A stretch of 64,000 bases of DNA from Acinetobacter calcoaceticus (GCF_016508255.1 NZ_JADVKT010000002.1:124001-188000); one strand, 5' to 3'. Shown: positions 44,879 through 54,483, counted from the stretch's first letter. Translations and numbers: made by a program. The notes: generated by a model from the sequence alone, not told the origin.

Positions 44879-46156
44879 ATGAGTACTTCTGAAACTTATT
44901 TAAATGATGAAGAGATTTTTGAATTAGTACGGGATATTCCACTTGATACTTCAATTATTTATGGTGAGGAAGATCAGGAGTTTGGTATTTGTCCATACAT
45001 TACCTTTTATATTTATCATCAAGATGATGAAGTGGAAGACGTAGCCAATAAAATCATAGATATTTATGAAGAGTTTGAAAATGAAATAATTGATAAGTTA
45101 TTTAAATTGAAATATAGGTGTAATTCAAGTGCATGGAAGAAAGCTGATAAATGGCAAAGAACTCGTCAGCAATTACTGGATGAAATGTATGAAAGCTACA
45201 AAAAGTATTCTGTTTATTTTATAGCTGCAACGACAGCGGACTCACCAGTTCAAAGTGCAAGATGGGCTTTACAAGGTATTATTAGGAATAATGGTTTAAG
45301 ATATTCTAGTTTAAAACTGTCTTTTAATGAAAAATGGTACAAAGAGCATAAAAAACATTGGTATCAGTTTGTACAGCAATGCCTAATTAAACTCAATCCA
45401 ATACAGGCCTATAGTGGTTATGAAATTGGTGGTACACCTGCAAGTTTTAATTATAATTCACCTGAATTTGAAATCGTAGAGCGCATTTTTAGTGATTATT
45501 TCTATGGTTTAGATATCGATCATCCTAGTAATATGAGCCATACCCATGATGATCCAGATGGCTTTATCTACACACCATCATTAGCAGCAGGAATACGTAC
45601 TCCTACATGGTGTTTTTTACTTTCACCTTATTGGATCGACAAATTAGGCTTAAGCGAGGAGCAAATCCGTTTAAAACTCAATGATTCACGAATCGAGATT
45701 ACTAAATTATCAGATCCAACAGATCCTGAAAAATTTAGTCTGTGGATTCGACTTGGAGAATTGTCACTTTACCCAGTCGAAGAGGGTATTCCAGATTTAT
45801 TGATAATGGCAAATGAGCTTATTAAGCCAATCCGTTGCAATGATTTAAAATTAACTACTTTAGATGCATGGGATGATGATCCAAACCCAAGATTTGATAT
45901 AGAGAACTCTCCACAATGGATTGCTCGCTTTGATAAAGATAGTGATTGGCCTGAAGGAAAACGAGTTAATAAGCTTCATGCAGTACAGTTAGAACAAAAT
46001 AAAATTAAGGTACTAGCTGGAGAAATTTGTCCGAAAACAGGTGAGTGGTATAGTCCTGCAAATAATATGGAAAAGCGCTACTTTGCAGAAGGTGAAATCA
46101 TGCCAGAGATTGAAGATAATTCTTGGGGTGAAACCATTTGGTATTTGATTGAATAA
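44879..46156 (+). CDS. Orphan T6SS immunity protein, DUF3396 type
   Basis: 425 residues. The open frame begins at 44801 but that part overlaps the fossil; the ATG at 44879 with AAGG 9 nt upstream gives MSTSETYLNDEE, aligned with the start of its paralogue. The N-terminal DUF3396 half is clearly diverged from the upstream copy (FEIVERIFSDYFYGLDIDHP versus FETAERIFTDYFYGLDIDHP, with many differences elsewhere), while the part from about residue 240 to the end is nearly identical. No intact cognate effector adjoins it, so it may protect against toxins of kin or former effectors. Confidence 0.85.
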   Translation: MSTSETYLNDEEIFELVRDIPLDTSIIYGEEDQEFGICPYITFYIYHQDDEVEDVANKIIDIYEEFENEIIDKLFKLKYRCNSSAWKKADKWQRTRQQLLDEMYESYKKYSVYFIAATTADSPVQSARWALQGIIRNNGLRYSSLKLSFNEKWYKEHKKHWYQFVQQCLIKLNPIQAYSGYEIGGTPASFNYNSPEFEIVERIFSDYFYGLDIDHPSNMSHTHDDPDGFIYTPSLAAGIRTPTWCFLLSPYWIDKLGLSEEQIRLKLNDSRIEITKLSDPTDPEKFSLWIRLGELSLYPVEEGIPDLLIMANELIKPIRCNDLKLTTLDAWDDDPNPRFDIENSPQWIARFDKDSDWPEGKRVNKLHAVQLEQNKIKVLAGEICPKTGEWYSPANNMEKRYFAEGEIMPEIEDNSWGETIWYLIE

Positions 46157-46159
46157 AAG

Positions 46160-46183
46160 AATGCCCGTAAGGGCATTTTTTAT
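46160..46183 (+). terminator. Terminator after the orphan immunity gene
   Basis: Stem AATGCCC / GGGCATT with a 4-nt loop and T6, directly after the stop codon. Confidence 0.85.
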
Positions 46184-46317
46184 TTAATTGGGTTTCACTG
46201 ACTTTTACTGATGAAACTGATCAAGAATATTCAACAAACTACATGGTTTTTAAGATAAATGATGATGTCAAAAAAACCATGCAATTTTAGAAATAGGCGC
46301 TTTAAAGTGCCCAAAAT

Positions 46318-46755
46318 TTATTTAACTCGATACCATGTTTGGTTGCGACCAATTGCAGAAATACCAATGTAGCCACGAGCAGTAAGTTTTTCACCATCTG
46401 GTGCTACTGTTACGCTAAAGCGATAGGTGCGATCAGACTGAGGGTCGAGAATAGATCCCTTGTCATATTTATTTTGGCCTACATTTTTTAAATTTTTGAC
46501 GATGGTTAAACCAATCAAAGATTTGTTTTTGTAGGTACCTTCACACATCGTACATTTATTGGCTTCACTTGGAACAAGGATTTTTTCGATATTCGCAGTT
46601 AAAACACCGTTTTTATCTTCGCTAAATTTTATGAGTGCTCTAGGCTGATTGGTTTCATCATCAATGGTTTTCCAGAAAGTGCCATTAAGTTTGTCGGCAG
46701 CAAATGAATGAACCGAAAAAGAGCTGAGTAAAAGTAGGAATAGATATTTTTTCAT
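46318..46755 (-). CDS. DUF2147 family periplasmic protein
   Basis: About 145 residues. Start set at 46755 (MKKYLFLLLLSSFSVHSFA) because GAGAA is 9 nt upstream; the ATG at 46764 would abut that same GAGAA. Signal peptide cleaved near SFAAD. The mature part is a small beta-barrel-type DUF2147 domain: GTFWKTIDDETNQPRALIKF, then TANIEKIL, CTMCEGTYKNKSLIGLTIVK, YDKGSILDPQSDRTYRFSVT and TARGYIGISAIGRNQTWYRV. Members are secreted and poorly characterised, sometimes lipid-related. Single gene. Confidence 0.85.
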   Translation of the reverse strand: MKKYLFLLLLSSFSVHSFAADKLNGTFWKTIDDETNQPRALIKFSEDKNGVLTANIEKILVPSEANKCTMCEGTYKNKSLIGLTIVKNLKNVGQNKYDKGSILDPQSDRTYRFSVTVAPDGEKLTARGYIGISAIGRNQTWYRVK

Positions 46756-46764
46756 AACAATCAT

Positions 46765-47502
46765 TTCTCAAATTAACAAATAGGGTGGCTTTAACTGCCA
46801 AAATTATTCATTTTAAAGTCAACTTTACAGCCTTCTTTGTTTTGAATCTAGAAGGTTAACATTATGCAAAATTGTATTATGTTCTTCAGATGTTACTTTG
46901 ATCGTTTTTTTTATGCAATTGCGAGAATGGACAGAATTATCAGACTTTTAAATTTCTCGTAAGTAGATGGGTAGTCTATTTATTTTATAGTTGAGAAGTA
47001 TGGCTAGAACGTATTTTTTATTCGAGAAAAAGACAACTTAGAATAATATTTTTGTATTCTTCTAAGCAAACTCACTCAAGTGTAATACGAATTAGCTCGA
47101 GTCATTTATCTCTAATTTCTCATCCTGACCAAGTGTTTAATCTTATTGATAAAGCCGCTAAAAGCTTTAAATGATGTGAGTGATAGAGATATTTAAAAAC
47201 ACGCTATCAATCCTTTAAGTTGCAGCTTAGCAAATTGTTATGAACGAAACCTTGTTAAGCTGCATGAATAGAGCCGAATGATAGTACTGACTTTGTGAAG
47301 CTATGATTAGAAATTTGTATCATGTAAATTATTAATAAATGACATAATTATTTTATTTAACAATGATTTAGTTCTGATTTCCAGTTTTAAGAAAACATAG
47401 TGGAATTTTTTTTCTCAGGTTATAAAGAATTGCTTAATTTCTTTTTAAGAAAGTTGTTTTAGTTTTTGCCAACTACTACATTAATTTTGAATTATTACTT
47501 TT
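46765..47502. other. Intergenic region of ~740 bp with a hydrolase remnant
   Basis: Mostly AT-rich without ORFs. It separates the type VI module from the efflux cluster. It carries a short frame at 47066-47174 that looks like the tail of an alpha/beta hydrolase. Its right end should hold the promoter of the efflux operon, but no clear operator was recognised. Confidence 0.45.
47066..47174 (+). pseudogene. C-terminal fragment of an alpha/beta hydrolase
   Basis: The frame reads SVIRISSSHLSLISHPDQVF and NLIDKAAKSFK before the stop TGA at 47172-47174. The catalytic-His region SSH.S.IS.P..V..LI..A is characteristic of haloperoxidase/arylesterase-like alpha/beta hydrolases. Nothing upstream supplies a nucleophile elbow, so only a tail remains. 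Confidence 0.4.
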
Positions 47503-48876
47503 ATGTATAAGAAGAAATTGTACGTTTGCTTGAGTACTTCGTTGCTATTCACACTTTGTTTATCTGGGTGTGTGAGTTACCAAGCTTTGTCACTGCCCAC
47601 CACGACACAGTATCACGATCTAACGGTTGATCGTGCTTTGCTGAATCCTTTTCCTGCTTTAAAGGCGCATCCATTTAATCCAGAACTTGGGCTAGATGCA
47701 CTGAATATTGCAATGCTGGCAGTGAGCAACAATCCAGAACTTCAACTCGCACGGAAAGATACAGGCGTTGCTGAAGCACAGGTATATTCCGCAGGCTTAT
47801 TACCAGATCCTCAATTGAGTTTATCACGCGATATTCATGTGGCCGCTGGATATCAAGCCGCTTCTAGCATTGGTTTGAGTTATGATTTTATTGGTTTATT
47901 GACGCATTCTTTAGCAAAAAAACAGGCGAAGGAAAGCCTACATCAGTCTGAGCTGAATTTACTGTGGCAAGAGTGGCAGGTAGTAGGTCAAGCACAGTTA
48001 TTAATGTCCCGATTACAAATGCAGCAAAAAACACTGCCAGTCTTATTGCAAAATCAAGCAATCGCAAAAGACCGCGTGAATCGCATGATGAAAGCCATGC
48101 AAACGGCTGGAGTGACACGTGATCAGGTGAATGCAGATGTGGTTGCATTACAAGCAGTAAATAGTCGTATTGATGACTTAAAAACAGCCCATCAAGCAGC
48201 ACTTCATGATTTAAATGCATTGCTGGGCTTAGCAGCAGGCACACAACTCAATTTAAAATTTGATGATCAGGACATGAGTCAAGCACCTAAAGTTGTGAAT
48301 CCTCAACTCATTCAGGTCGCACTGGATCATATCAATACACATAGACCTGACTTATTGGCCTTGCGTAAAGGTTATGACAGTGAGGATGCCAAGCTACGTC
48401 AGGCCATCTGGTCTCAATTTCCTTCACTGAATGTTGGTTTAACACGAGCGAAAGACTCTTCGGGCATTTCCAGTCAAAGCCTAGGCATTTCATTAAATTT
48501 GCCAATATTTAATGGTAATCGAGGCAATATTGCTGTGGAAAAGGCCACCAGACAACGTATGTATGCAGAATATCAGTCACGTTTAAATCAGACGGTTTTT
48601 GCAGTACAGCGTTTGCAAGCAGAGCAACAGCAGAATGTTGCTGTTTGGCAAGATCGCTACCTTCGTTTAAAGCAGTTGCAGCAAGATGTAGAGAAAGCTG
48701 CCCCAGCACATCAACAACGTTTAATCGATGATCAAATTTGGCTTACCTTGCAGAACAATATGCTCAGTCAAAAGCTGGATTTGCTTAATCTAGAGCAAAC
48801 AATTCGTGAGCAAGCAGTTGGATTAAATACGTTATTAGGATTGCCCGTACAGCAATCTGCTGGAGTTACACCATGA
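47503..48876 (+). CDS. TolC/NodT-family outer-membrane lipoprotein of an RND efflux system
   Basis: 457 residues. Signal peptide with lipobox CLSGC (Cys at about residue 23), so lipid-anchored as in OprM/CzcC. Two TolC-like helical repeats follow (LDALNIAMLAVSNNPELQLA and HINTHRPDLLALRKGYDSED, LGISLNLPIFNGNRGN). It would form the outer-membrane duct of the pump made by the next two genes. The stop overlaps the next gene (ATGA). Confidence 0.9.
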   Translation: MYKKKLYVCLSTSLLFTLCLSGCVSYQALSLPTTTQYHDLTVDRALLNPFPALKAHPFNPELGLDALNIAMLAVSNNPELQLARKDTGVAEAQVYSAGLLPDPQLSLSRDIHVAAGYQAASSIGLSYDFIGLLTHSLAKKQAKESLHQSELNLLWQEWQVVGQAQLLMSRLQMQQKTLPVLLQNQAIAKDRVNRMMKAMQTAGVTRDQVNADVVALQAVNSRIDDLKTAHQAALHDLNALLGLAAGTQLNLKFDDQDMSQAPKVVNPQLIQVALDHINTHRPDLLALRKGYDSEDAKLRQAIWSQFPSLNVGLTRAKDSSGISSQSLGISLNLPIFNGNRGNIAVEKATRQRMYAEYQSRLNQTVFAVQRLQAEQQQNVAVWQDRYLRLKQLQQDVEKAAPAHQQRLIDDQIWLTLQNNMLSQKLDLLNLEQTIREQAVGLNTLLGLPVQQSAGVTP

Positions 48877-49958
48877 TTAAACAGAATGTTTTTATTTTTG
48901 CCATCTTGGTAACGAGTGCCTCGAGTAGCGGATTGGTATTTGCCGAGAGTGAAGATCAGCCTAAAAAGGAGGTGGAACCTGTTGCTTTGGTGCGGACCCA
49001 GCTTCCTGTTAAAAAAGCATTGATGGATACACTTACTGTATATGGCAGTATTCAAAATCCACCACAAGCTATTTATAACGTCAACTTGTCTCAAGCTGGT
49101 CAGATTACAGCGATTTATGTCAGCTCAGGGCAATATGTTCGTAAAGGACAAGCCTTACTGACCATTAAAACTGATCCACAGCTCATTATGAATACCACAC
49201 AAGCACAATCTGCCGTGGTATTTGCTCAAGGCGAACGCCAACGGGTTGCCAGTTTGGTGAATGCGCGTTTGGCGACTCAGTCGCAACTTGCTACTGCTGA
49301 AAAAGCGCTAACTGATGCTAAGGCAGCATTAAATGCTTTGCAACAACAGGGCGGAGCACGTAAAACTCAAACTATTCATGCGACTGCCGATGCACAGGTC
49401 AACAGCATGAATAATCAGGTGGGAGATCATGTGGCTGCGGCAACGACCATTATGCAGTTGGGTAAAACTGCAACGCCACAAGCGGTAATTGGGATTGCTC
49501 CAGACATGCTGAACCGTTTACGGGTGGGTATGCCTGTGACTATTAGTCCTGCACTTGCTACAGGGCAGACAGAATCTTTGCAAGGGAGCATTCTGCGAAT
49601 TGATGGTGCAATCAATCCGCAAACAGGTCGGGTCGATATTCCAGTACAACTCAAACATAGTTTATCGGGGCGCTGGCGTATTGGTGTCCCAGTTAAAGCG
49701 ATATTGCAATTAAACAGCTTGCAACAGAAGGGGCAAAACGGCTGGGTTGTACCACGCAATACAGTATTGCAGGATCAGCAGGGTCATTATATTTATCAGG
49801 TGAATAAAAATCATGCGGTACGCGTACCAGTGCAACTCGGTGTACAAACCAACAAAGAAAGCATGATCTATGGGCAAGTGAATCCTAACTTTAAAATCGT
49901 CACCTTAGGAAACTACACCTTGAAGAACGGCATGCGTGTACAGGAGCAAACCCGATGA
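48873..49958 (+). CDS. RND efflux periplasmic adaptor (membrane-fusion) protein
   Basis: 361 residues. N-terminal signal/anchor (IKQNVFIFAILVTSASSSGL), lipoyl half PPQAIYNVNLSQAGQITAIYVSSGQYVRKGQALLTI, helical hairpin about 105-160, second lipoyl half TIHATADAQVNSMNNQVGDHV, then beta-barrel and membrane-proximal domains (GSILRIDGAINPQTGRVDIP). It bridges pump and TolC duct. It overlaps both neighbours by 4 bp. Confidence 0.9.
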   Translation: MIKQNVFIFAILVTSASSSGLVFAESEDQPKKEVEPVALVRTQLPVKKALMDTLTVYGSIQNPPQAIYNVNLSQAGQITAIYVSSGQYVRKGQALLTIKTDPQLIMNTTQAQSAVVFAQGERQRVASLVNARLATQSQLATAEKALTDAKAALNALQQQGGARKTQTIHATADAQVNSMNNQVGDHVAAATTIMQLGKTATPQAVIGIAPDMLNRLRVGMPVTISPALATGQTESLQGSILRIDGAINPQTGRVDIPVQLKHSLSGRWRIGVPVKAILQLNSLQQKGQNGWVVPRNTVLQDQQGHYIYQVNKNHAVRVPVQLGVQTNKESMIYGQVNPNFKIVTLGNYTLKNGMRVQEQTR

Positions 49959-52900
49959 CTGCATTGCCAGAACCAAATAATCAGGATAAGAACGGCAATG
50001 GCATAATGCAATGGATGCAAAGGCATTACCGTTCCTTATTGTTTTTAGTCATTATTTTAGGTGGGGCTGGTATTGCCGCATCAATCAAATTACCCGTTGC
50101 GTTATTTCCACACGTGGACTTTCCTCGAGTTGTAGTGTCTCTCGATGCGGGCGATCGCCCTGTTGAACCAATGACGCAGAATATTACTATTCCTGCTGAA
50201 AATGCCATTCGACAAGTGCCAAATATCAGCAATATTCGTTCAGTGACCAGTCGTGGTTCTGCTGAGATTTCCGTCAATTTTGACTGGAATGTCGATATGT
50301 CGATGGCAACCTCACAAGTCAATCAAGCTATTGGTCAATTGTTGCCAAATTTGCCGCCAGGCGTACAAGTCAATGTGCGCCGTATGGATCCAACTGTTTT
50401 TCCGATTTTAGCCTATAGTCTGCGCTCCGACACAATGTCTCAATCTCAGTTGAGGGTGCTTGCCTATAAGCAATTGCGTCCCATGCTAACGACCGTGTCG
50501 GGTGTGTCGCATGTTGAAGTTGAAGGCGGTACACAAGACGAATATCAGGTAATGGTTGATCCTGCGGTATTGCAAACGATCGGTTTGAGCATTAGTGATG
50601 TTGCCAATGCCTTGGCCGCCGCTAATGTTGTGACAGCAGATGGTCGACTAGAAGATCAATACAAACTCTTTTTGGTGATTACGAATACACCTCTTAAAAA
50701 TGAAACTGATATTGGTAATGTGGTGGTTAAATCTGGACCTGATGGTGTGGTTTTACTCAAAGACATTGCCACCATTGGTAAGCATCCTGCACAACAAGTG
50801 AGACGGGTAAATGCCGATGGTCATGATGCGATTTTACTAAATATCTATCAGCAACCTACGGGTAATAGCATTCAAATTGTTAAAGATGTGGCAGCTAAAT
50901 TGGCATCAGCACAATTGCCTGCTGGAGTGCATCTCACCAGTTGGTACGATCAAAGTCAGTTAGTATCAGCTTCTGCACGTAGTGTATTAGATGCCATTTT
51001 GATTGGTATGGCATTGGCAGGTATTGTACTGCTGATTTTTTTGCGTAATTTCAAAATTACTTTGATTGCTGTCGTGATGGTGCCTTTAACACTGGCATTG
51101 ACGACGATTTTACTCATGTATCTAAATATGAGTTTTAACATCATGACTTTAGGTGGTATGGCCGCTGCTGTGGGGCTTATTATCGATGATGCTATTGTGA
51201 TGGTAGAACATTTAGTACGTCGCCTACATGAGCGGGCCATCGTGTTGGGTGATGATGAACAGCAAGAAAATCGAGAACAGGTCCGTCAGGGCATCATGTC
51301 TTCAGCACAGGAATTTTTGCGCCCATTGGCAGGCTCATCTGCTTCTACAATTGTTATTTTTATTCCGCTGGCTTTTTTGACAGGTATTACTGGGGCATTC
51401 TTTAAAGCATTGTCTCTGACGATGGCATCAGGTTTGGTTATTTCCTTTTTGCTGACTTGGTTTGTTGTGCCGATGTTGGCAGATATTTTTCTTAAAGATA
51501 AAGATATACGTCTACATCAGCCAAGTCGTTTTGCTGAGATGATAGTCACCCGTTACCAGCAATTACTACAGACATTAATTCGTCGGCCGTTGTTAGTGCT
51601 ATTGCTCGTTTTACCCTTATTGGCATTGGGTGGTTTTGCGTTTACCAAGGTTGGTTCTGGTTTTATGCCTGCCATGGATGAGGGTGGTTTTATTTTAGAT
51701 TACCGCACACCTGCGGGAACGTCTCTTACTGAAACAGATCGCTTATTGCATCAGGTTGAGCAGATTATTCAAAAGAATCCCAACGTATTGACCTATTCAC
51801 GTCGAACAGGCAGTGGTTTGGGAGGCGGTCTGGTTGAACCCAATCAAGGGGACTTTTTTGTTCGTTTAAAACCGCAACCGCGCGAGCCGATTGATGCGGT
51901 AATGGAAAATGTGCGTAGTGAGGTTGAACAAAAAGTACCAGGTGTTGATGTTGAATTGGCTCAATTGATGGAAGATGTCATTGGCGATTTAACTGCTGTA
52001 CCGCAACCTATTGAAGTCAAGCTATTTTCAGATGATGCTGAATTACTCCAAAAGATTGCCACCAAAACAGCTACAGCGATTTCTACCGTAAATGGCGTAG
52101 TGGATATCAATCCAGGCATTATTCCAGCAGGTGATGCCATTGAGATTCATGTCGATGCACCAGCCGCTGCGCTGGCTGGCTTGACTACGGATATGATTAA
52201 TCAGGCCGTACAGGATGCGATGTCAGGTCGAATTGCTACGCAAGTTGCGCAATCAACTAGCAGTATTGGTGAAACCCCAGTTCGTGTCTGGGTTCCAGAA
52301 GAACAAAGACAAACCTTGTTAGACCTAGAAAATCTTACGTTACATGCACCGAATGGCTCTATCGTGCGATTACAGGATGTGGCAACGCTTGAACATGTTG
52401 CAGGGCAGTCTGAAGTTACACGTGAGCAAATGCAGCGTATGGTTGCAGTCACAGCCCGTATCAGTGGGCGAGATTTAGGTTCAGTGGTTGCTGACGTTGA
52501 AAAAGTTGTTAATGCAAAAGGTTTTTTACCTCCTCATGTTCGAGTTGAAATGGGTGGTTTATATGCTGAACAGCAAAAGGCATTTAAAGGATTAATGGTT
52601 GTATTTGCTGCGGCTGTTTCTCTGGTTTTCTTATTGCTGCTGTTTTTATACGAAAGCTTCCGCATTGCCTTTTCGGTATTGCTTATTCCGCTGTGTGCGG
52701 TGTCGAGTGTGTTTATTGGCTTATGGCTAACGGGTATTGAACTGAACATTTCTGCCATGATGGGTATGACAATGATTGTGGGCATTGTGACGGAAGTGGC
52801 TATTTTCTTCTTTTCAGAATATCAGCATTTACGCACTCAGTCAGAACAAGAGATACGTAATGAAGATGATCAGCCACCAAGCCACTTAACGCAAATGTTC

Positions 52901-53119
52901 ACGTTGATAGAAGCTGGGAAAAATCGTATGCGTCCTATCGCAATGACGACATTGGCAGCTATTTTAACTTTGCTTCCCTTAGCATTTGCTTTGGGGGAAG
53001 GCTCTGCCATGCAACAACCTTTAGCAATCGCTATTATTTCTGGACTGATCGTGCAGTTCCCATTGGTATTAATTGTAATGCCAGTGGTATTTAGCGTGTT
53101 ATCTAAGCATCAAAAATAA
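49955..53119 (+). CDS. RND-family efflux permease
   Basis: 1054 residues, 12 membrane spans with two large periplasmic loops. PVALFPHVDFPRVVVSLDAGDRPVEPM opens the porter domain; NIMTLGGMAAAVGLIIDDAIVMVEHLVRRLHER is TM4 with an Asp pair at the proton-relay site. The C-terminal half has GGLYAEQQKAFKGLMVVF and GMTMIVGIVTEVAIFFFSEY. The lack of the heavy-metal (CzcA) TM4 signature and the overall style suggest an organic-substrate or multidrug pump rather than a metal RND. Proton-driven export. A large hairpin follows the stop. Confidence 0.92.
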   Translation: MTALPEPNNQDKNGNGIMQWMQRHYRSLLFLVIILGGAGIAASIKLPVALFPHVDFPRVVVSLDAGDRPVEPMTQNITIPAENAIRQVPNISNIRSVTSRGSAEISVNFDWNVDMSMATSQVNQAIGQLLPNLPPGVQVNVRRMDPTVFPILAYSLRSDTMSQSQLRVLAYKQLRPMLTTVSGVSHVEVEGGTQDEYQVMVDPAVLQTIGLSISDVANALAAANVVTADGRLEDQYKLFLVITNTPLKNETDIGNVVVKSGPDGVVLLKDIATIGKHPAQQVRRVNADGHDAILLNIYQQPTGNSIQIVKDVAAKLASAQLPAGVHLTSWYDQSQLVSASARSVLDAILIGMALAGIVLLIFLRNFKITLIAVVMVPLTLALTTILLMYLNMSFNIMTLGGMAAAVGLIIDDAIVMVEHLVRRLHERAIVLGDDEQQENREQVRQGIMSSAQEFLRPLAGSSASTIVIFIPLAFLTGITGAFFKALSLTMASGLVISFLLTWFVVPMLADIFLKDKDIRLHQPSRFAEMIVTRYQQLLQTLIRRPLLVLLLVLPLLALGGFAFTKVGSGFMPAMDEGGFILDYRTPAGTSLTETDRLLHQVEQIIQKNPNVLTYSRRTGSGLGGGLVEPNQGDFFVRLKPQPREPIDAVMENVRSEVEQKVPGVDVELAQLMEDVIGDLTAVPQPIEVKLFSDDAELLQKIATKTATAISTVNGVVDINPGIIPAGDAIEIHVDAPAAALAGLTTDMINQAVQDAMSGRIATQVAQSTSSIGETPVRVWVPEEQRQTLLDLENLTLHAPNGSIVRLQDVATLEHVAGQSEVTREQMQRMVAVTARISGRDLGSVVADVEKVVNAKGFLPPHVRVEMGGLYAEQQKAFKGLMVVFAAAVSLVFLLLLFLYESFRIAFSVLLIPLCAVSSVFIGLWLTGIELNISAMMGMTMIVGIVTEVAIFFFSEYQHLRTQSEQEIRNEDDQPPSHLTQMFTLIEAGKNRMRPIAMTTLAAILTLLPLAFALGEGSAMQQPLAIAIISGLIVQFPLVLIVMPVVFSVLSKHQK

Positions 53120-53131
53120 GCCTAAAAGAAA

Positions 53132-53164
53132 AGGCACATATTCTATGAATAAGAATATGTGCCT
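53132..53164 (+). repeat. 13-bp perfect hairpin after the RND permease gene
   Basis: AGGCACATATTCT (53132-53144) pairs exactly with AGAATATGTGCCT (53152-53164) around a 7-nt loop. There is no T tract, so it may set an mRNA processing or partial-termination point between the pump genes and the membrane-protein/TCS genes on the same strand. Confidence 0.7.
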
Positions 53165-53226
53165 ATGTTTCAGCTAAGTTAGCCTGATTAAACTGCTTGT
53201 AAGTCCACTTCTTTTGGTACAGCACC

Positions 53227-54015
53227 ATGAGTAACTTGCAAATGGCCAACACCAGTAGTTGGCTCAATAAAGTTCCAGAGGTTACCTTATCGTTCTGGAT
53301 CATTAAAATTATGTCAACCACGGTTGGTGAAACAGGGGCCGATTTCCTCGCTGTGAATGCTGGCCTTGGTCAGAACATTACTTGTGCGATTATGTCAGCT
53401 TTACTGTTGATTGCGCTGACGATTCAGTTAGGCACTAAACGCTATGTACCTTGGATTTACTGGTTGACCGTTGTGCTGGTGAGCATTGTGGGTACACAAA
53501 TCACTGATTTATTAACTGACGGTTTAAATATCAGTTTATATGTCAGCACATCTGTCTTTTCAGTTGCACTCGCTGCGATATTTTTCATTTGGTATCGAGT
53601 TGAGCGAACCTTATCTATTCATGAAATCGTTTCACGTAAACGGGAGTTGTTTTACTGGGCTGCCATTTTGTGCACTTTTGCGCTCGGTACAGCAGCAGGA
53701 GATCTGGCAACTGAAGCATTAGGTTTAGGCTTTATTTGGGGTGCTGTACTGTTTGGTGCCTTGATTGGCAGTATTTTTATTTTGTGGCGTATGGGAGCAA
53801 ATGCCGTACTCACTTTCTGGATAGCCTATATTTTAACCCGCCCATTTGGTGCTGCACTTGGTGATTTTCTGACACAAGATCACACCTATGGCGGACTAGG
53901 TTTTGGAGCGATGTGGACCAGTATCATTTTCCTTACTGTAATTGTCATTTTAGTCACCAAGGCCCAGTTTAATTTCTCTGTAGCGCAGAACCAGTCGGTT
54001 CAAACCAAATACTAA
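53227..54015 (+). CDS. COG4705-like multi-pass membrane protein
   Basis: 262 residues, about eight membrane spans arranged as internal repeats. NKVPEVTLSFWIIKIMSTTVGETGADFL opens the first unit, FYWAAILCTFALGTAAGDLATEALGLGF the second and FWIAYILTRPFGAALGDFLTQ the third. Each carries a T-x-G/A-G-[DE]-like helix end (GETGADF, GTAAGDLA, GAALGDFL), suggesting an ion- or substrate-binding site. The family is uncharacterised and is often seen near two-component systems. The ATG at 53227 has no good Shine-Dalgarno; translation may follow from an upstream signal. Confidence 0.72.
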   Translation: MSNLQMANTSSWLNKVPEVTLSFWIIKIMSTTVGETGADFLAVNAGLGQNITCAIMSALLLIALTIQLGTKRYVPWIYWLTVVLVSIVGTQITDLLTDGLNISLYVSTSVFSVALAAIFFIWYRVERTLSIHEIVSRKRELFYWAAILCTFALGTAAGDLATEALGLGFIWGAVLFGALIGSIFILWRMGANAVLTFWIAYILTRPFGAALGDFLTQDHTYGGLGFGAMWTSIIFLTVIVILVTKAQFNFSVAQNQSVQTKY

Positions 54016-54042
54016 TTTTCTTTATTTTGTAGGAAAAAAACC

Positions 54043-54483
54043 ATGAAATCACAACGTTCATTGATTCGTCCGCTTGCTGTTGCAACATCAACAATTATTT
54101 TGACATTGGTGGTTGGATGTTCTAAACATTCTGGCAATCAGAATACCGATACAACCGCTCAAGGTACTCAAACTTCCCAAGCTCACTCAGCTTCTAAATT
54201 GGGTGATTTAACTTCATTCCGTAATATTGCATTTGAAGTTAGTGTACTTGTTGATAAAGGTGATTTACCTGCTGCTAAAGCACGAATCAAAGATTTAGAG
54301 TTGGCATGGGATTCTGCCGAAGCTGGATTAAAACCAAGAGCAGCAGATGATTGGCATGTGCTAGATAAGTCAATTGATCAGGCTTTATCAGCATTACGCT
54401 CTAATCCTGCAAAGCAAGCTGACTGTAAAAATGCGATGACTCAACTATTAAAAACTTTTGATATGCTTCAAGGTCAATCCTGA
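54043..54483 (+). CDS. Small periplasmic lipoprotein of the COG4705/two-component cluster
   Basis: 146 residues. Signal peptide with lipobox VVGC (Cys at about residue 26), a Ser/Thr/Gln-rich linker, then a helical domain from about residue 55 (SFRNIAFEVSVLVDKGDLPA, AKARIKDLELAWDSAEAGLK, DDWHVLDKSIDQALSALR). The LELAWD...W..LD..ID pattern is recognisable in small proteins next to COG4705 genes and sensor kinases. It could present a signal to the kinase encoded next, but that is inference. AGGA lies 8 nt before the ATG. Confidence 0.65.
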   Translation: MKSQRSLIRPLAVATSTIILTLVVGCSKHSGNQNTDTTAQGTQTSQAHSASKLGDLTSFRNIAFEVSVLVDKGDLPAAKARIKDLELAWDSAEAGLKPRAADDWHVLDKSIDQALSALRSNPAKQADCKNAMTQLLKTFDMLQGQS

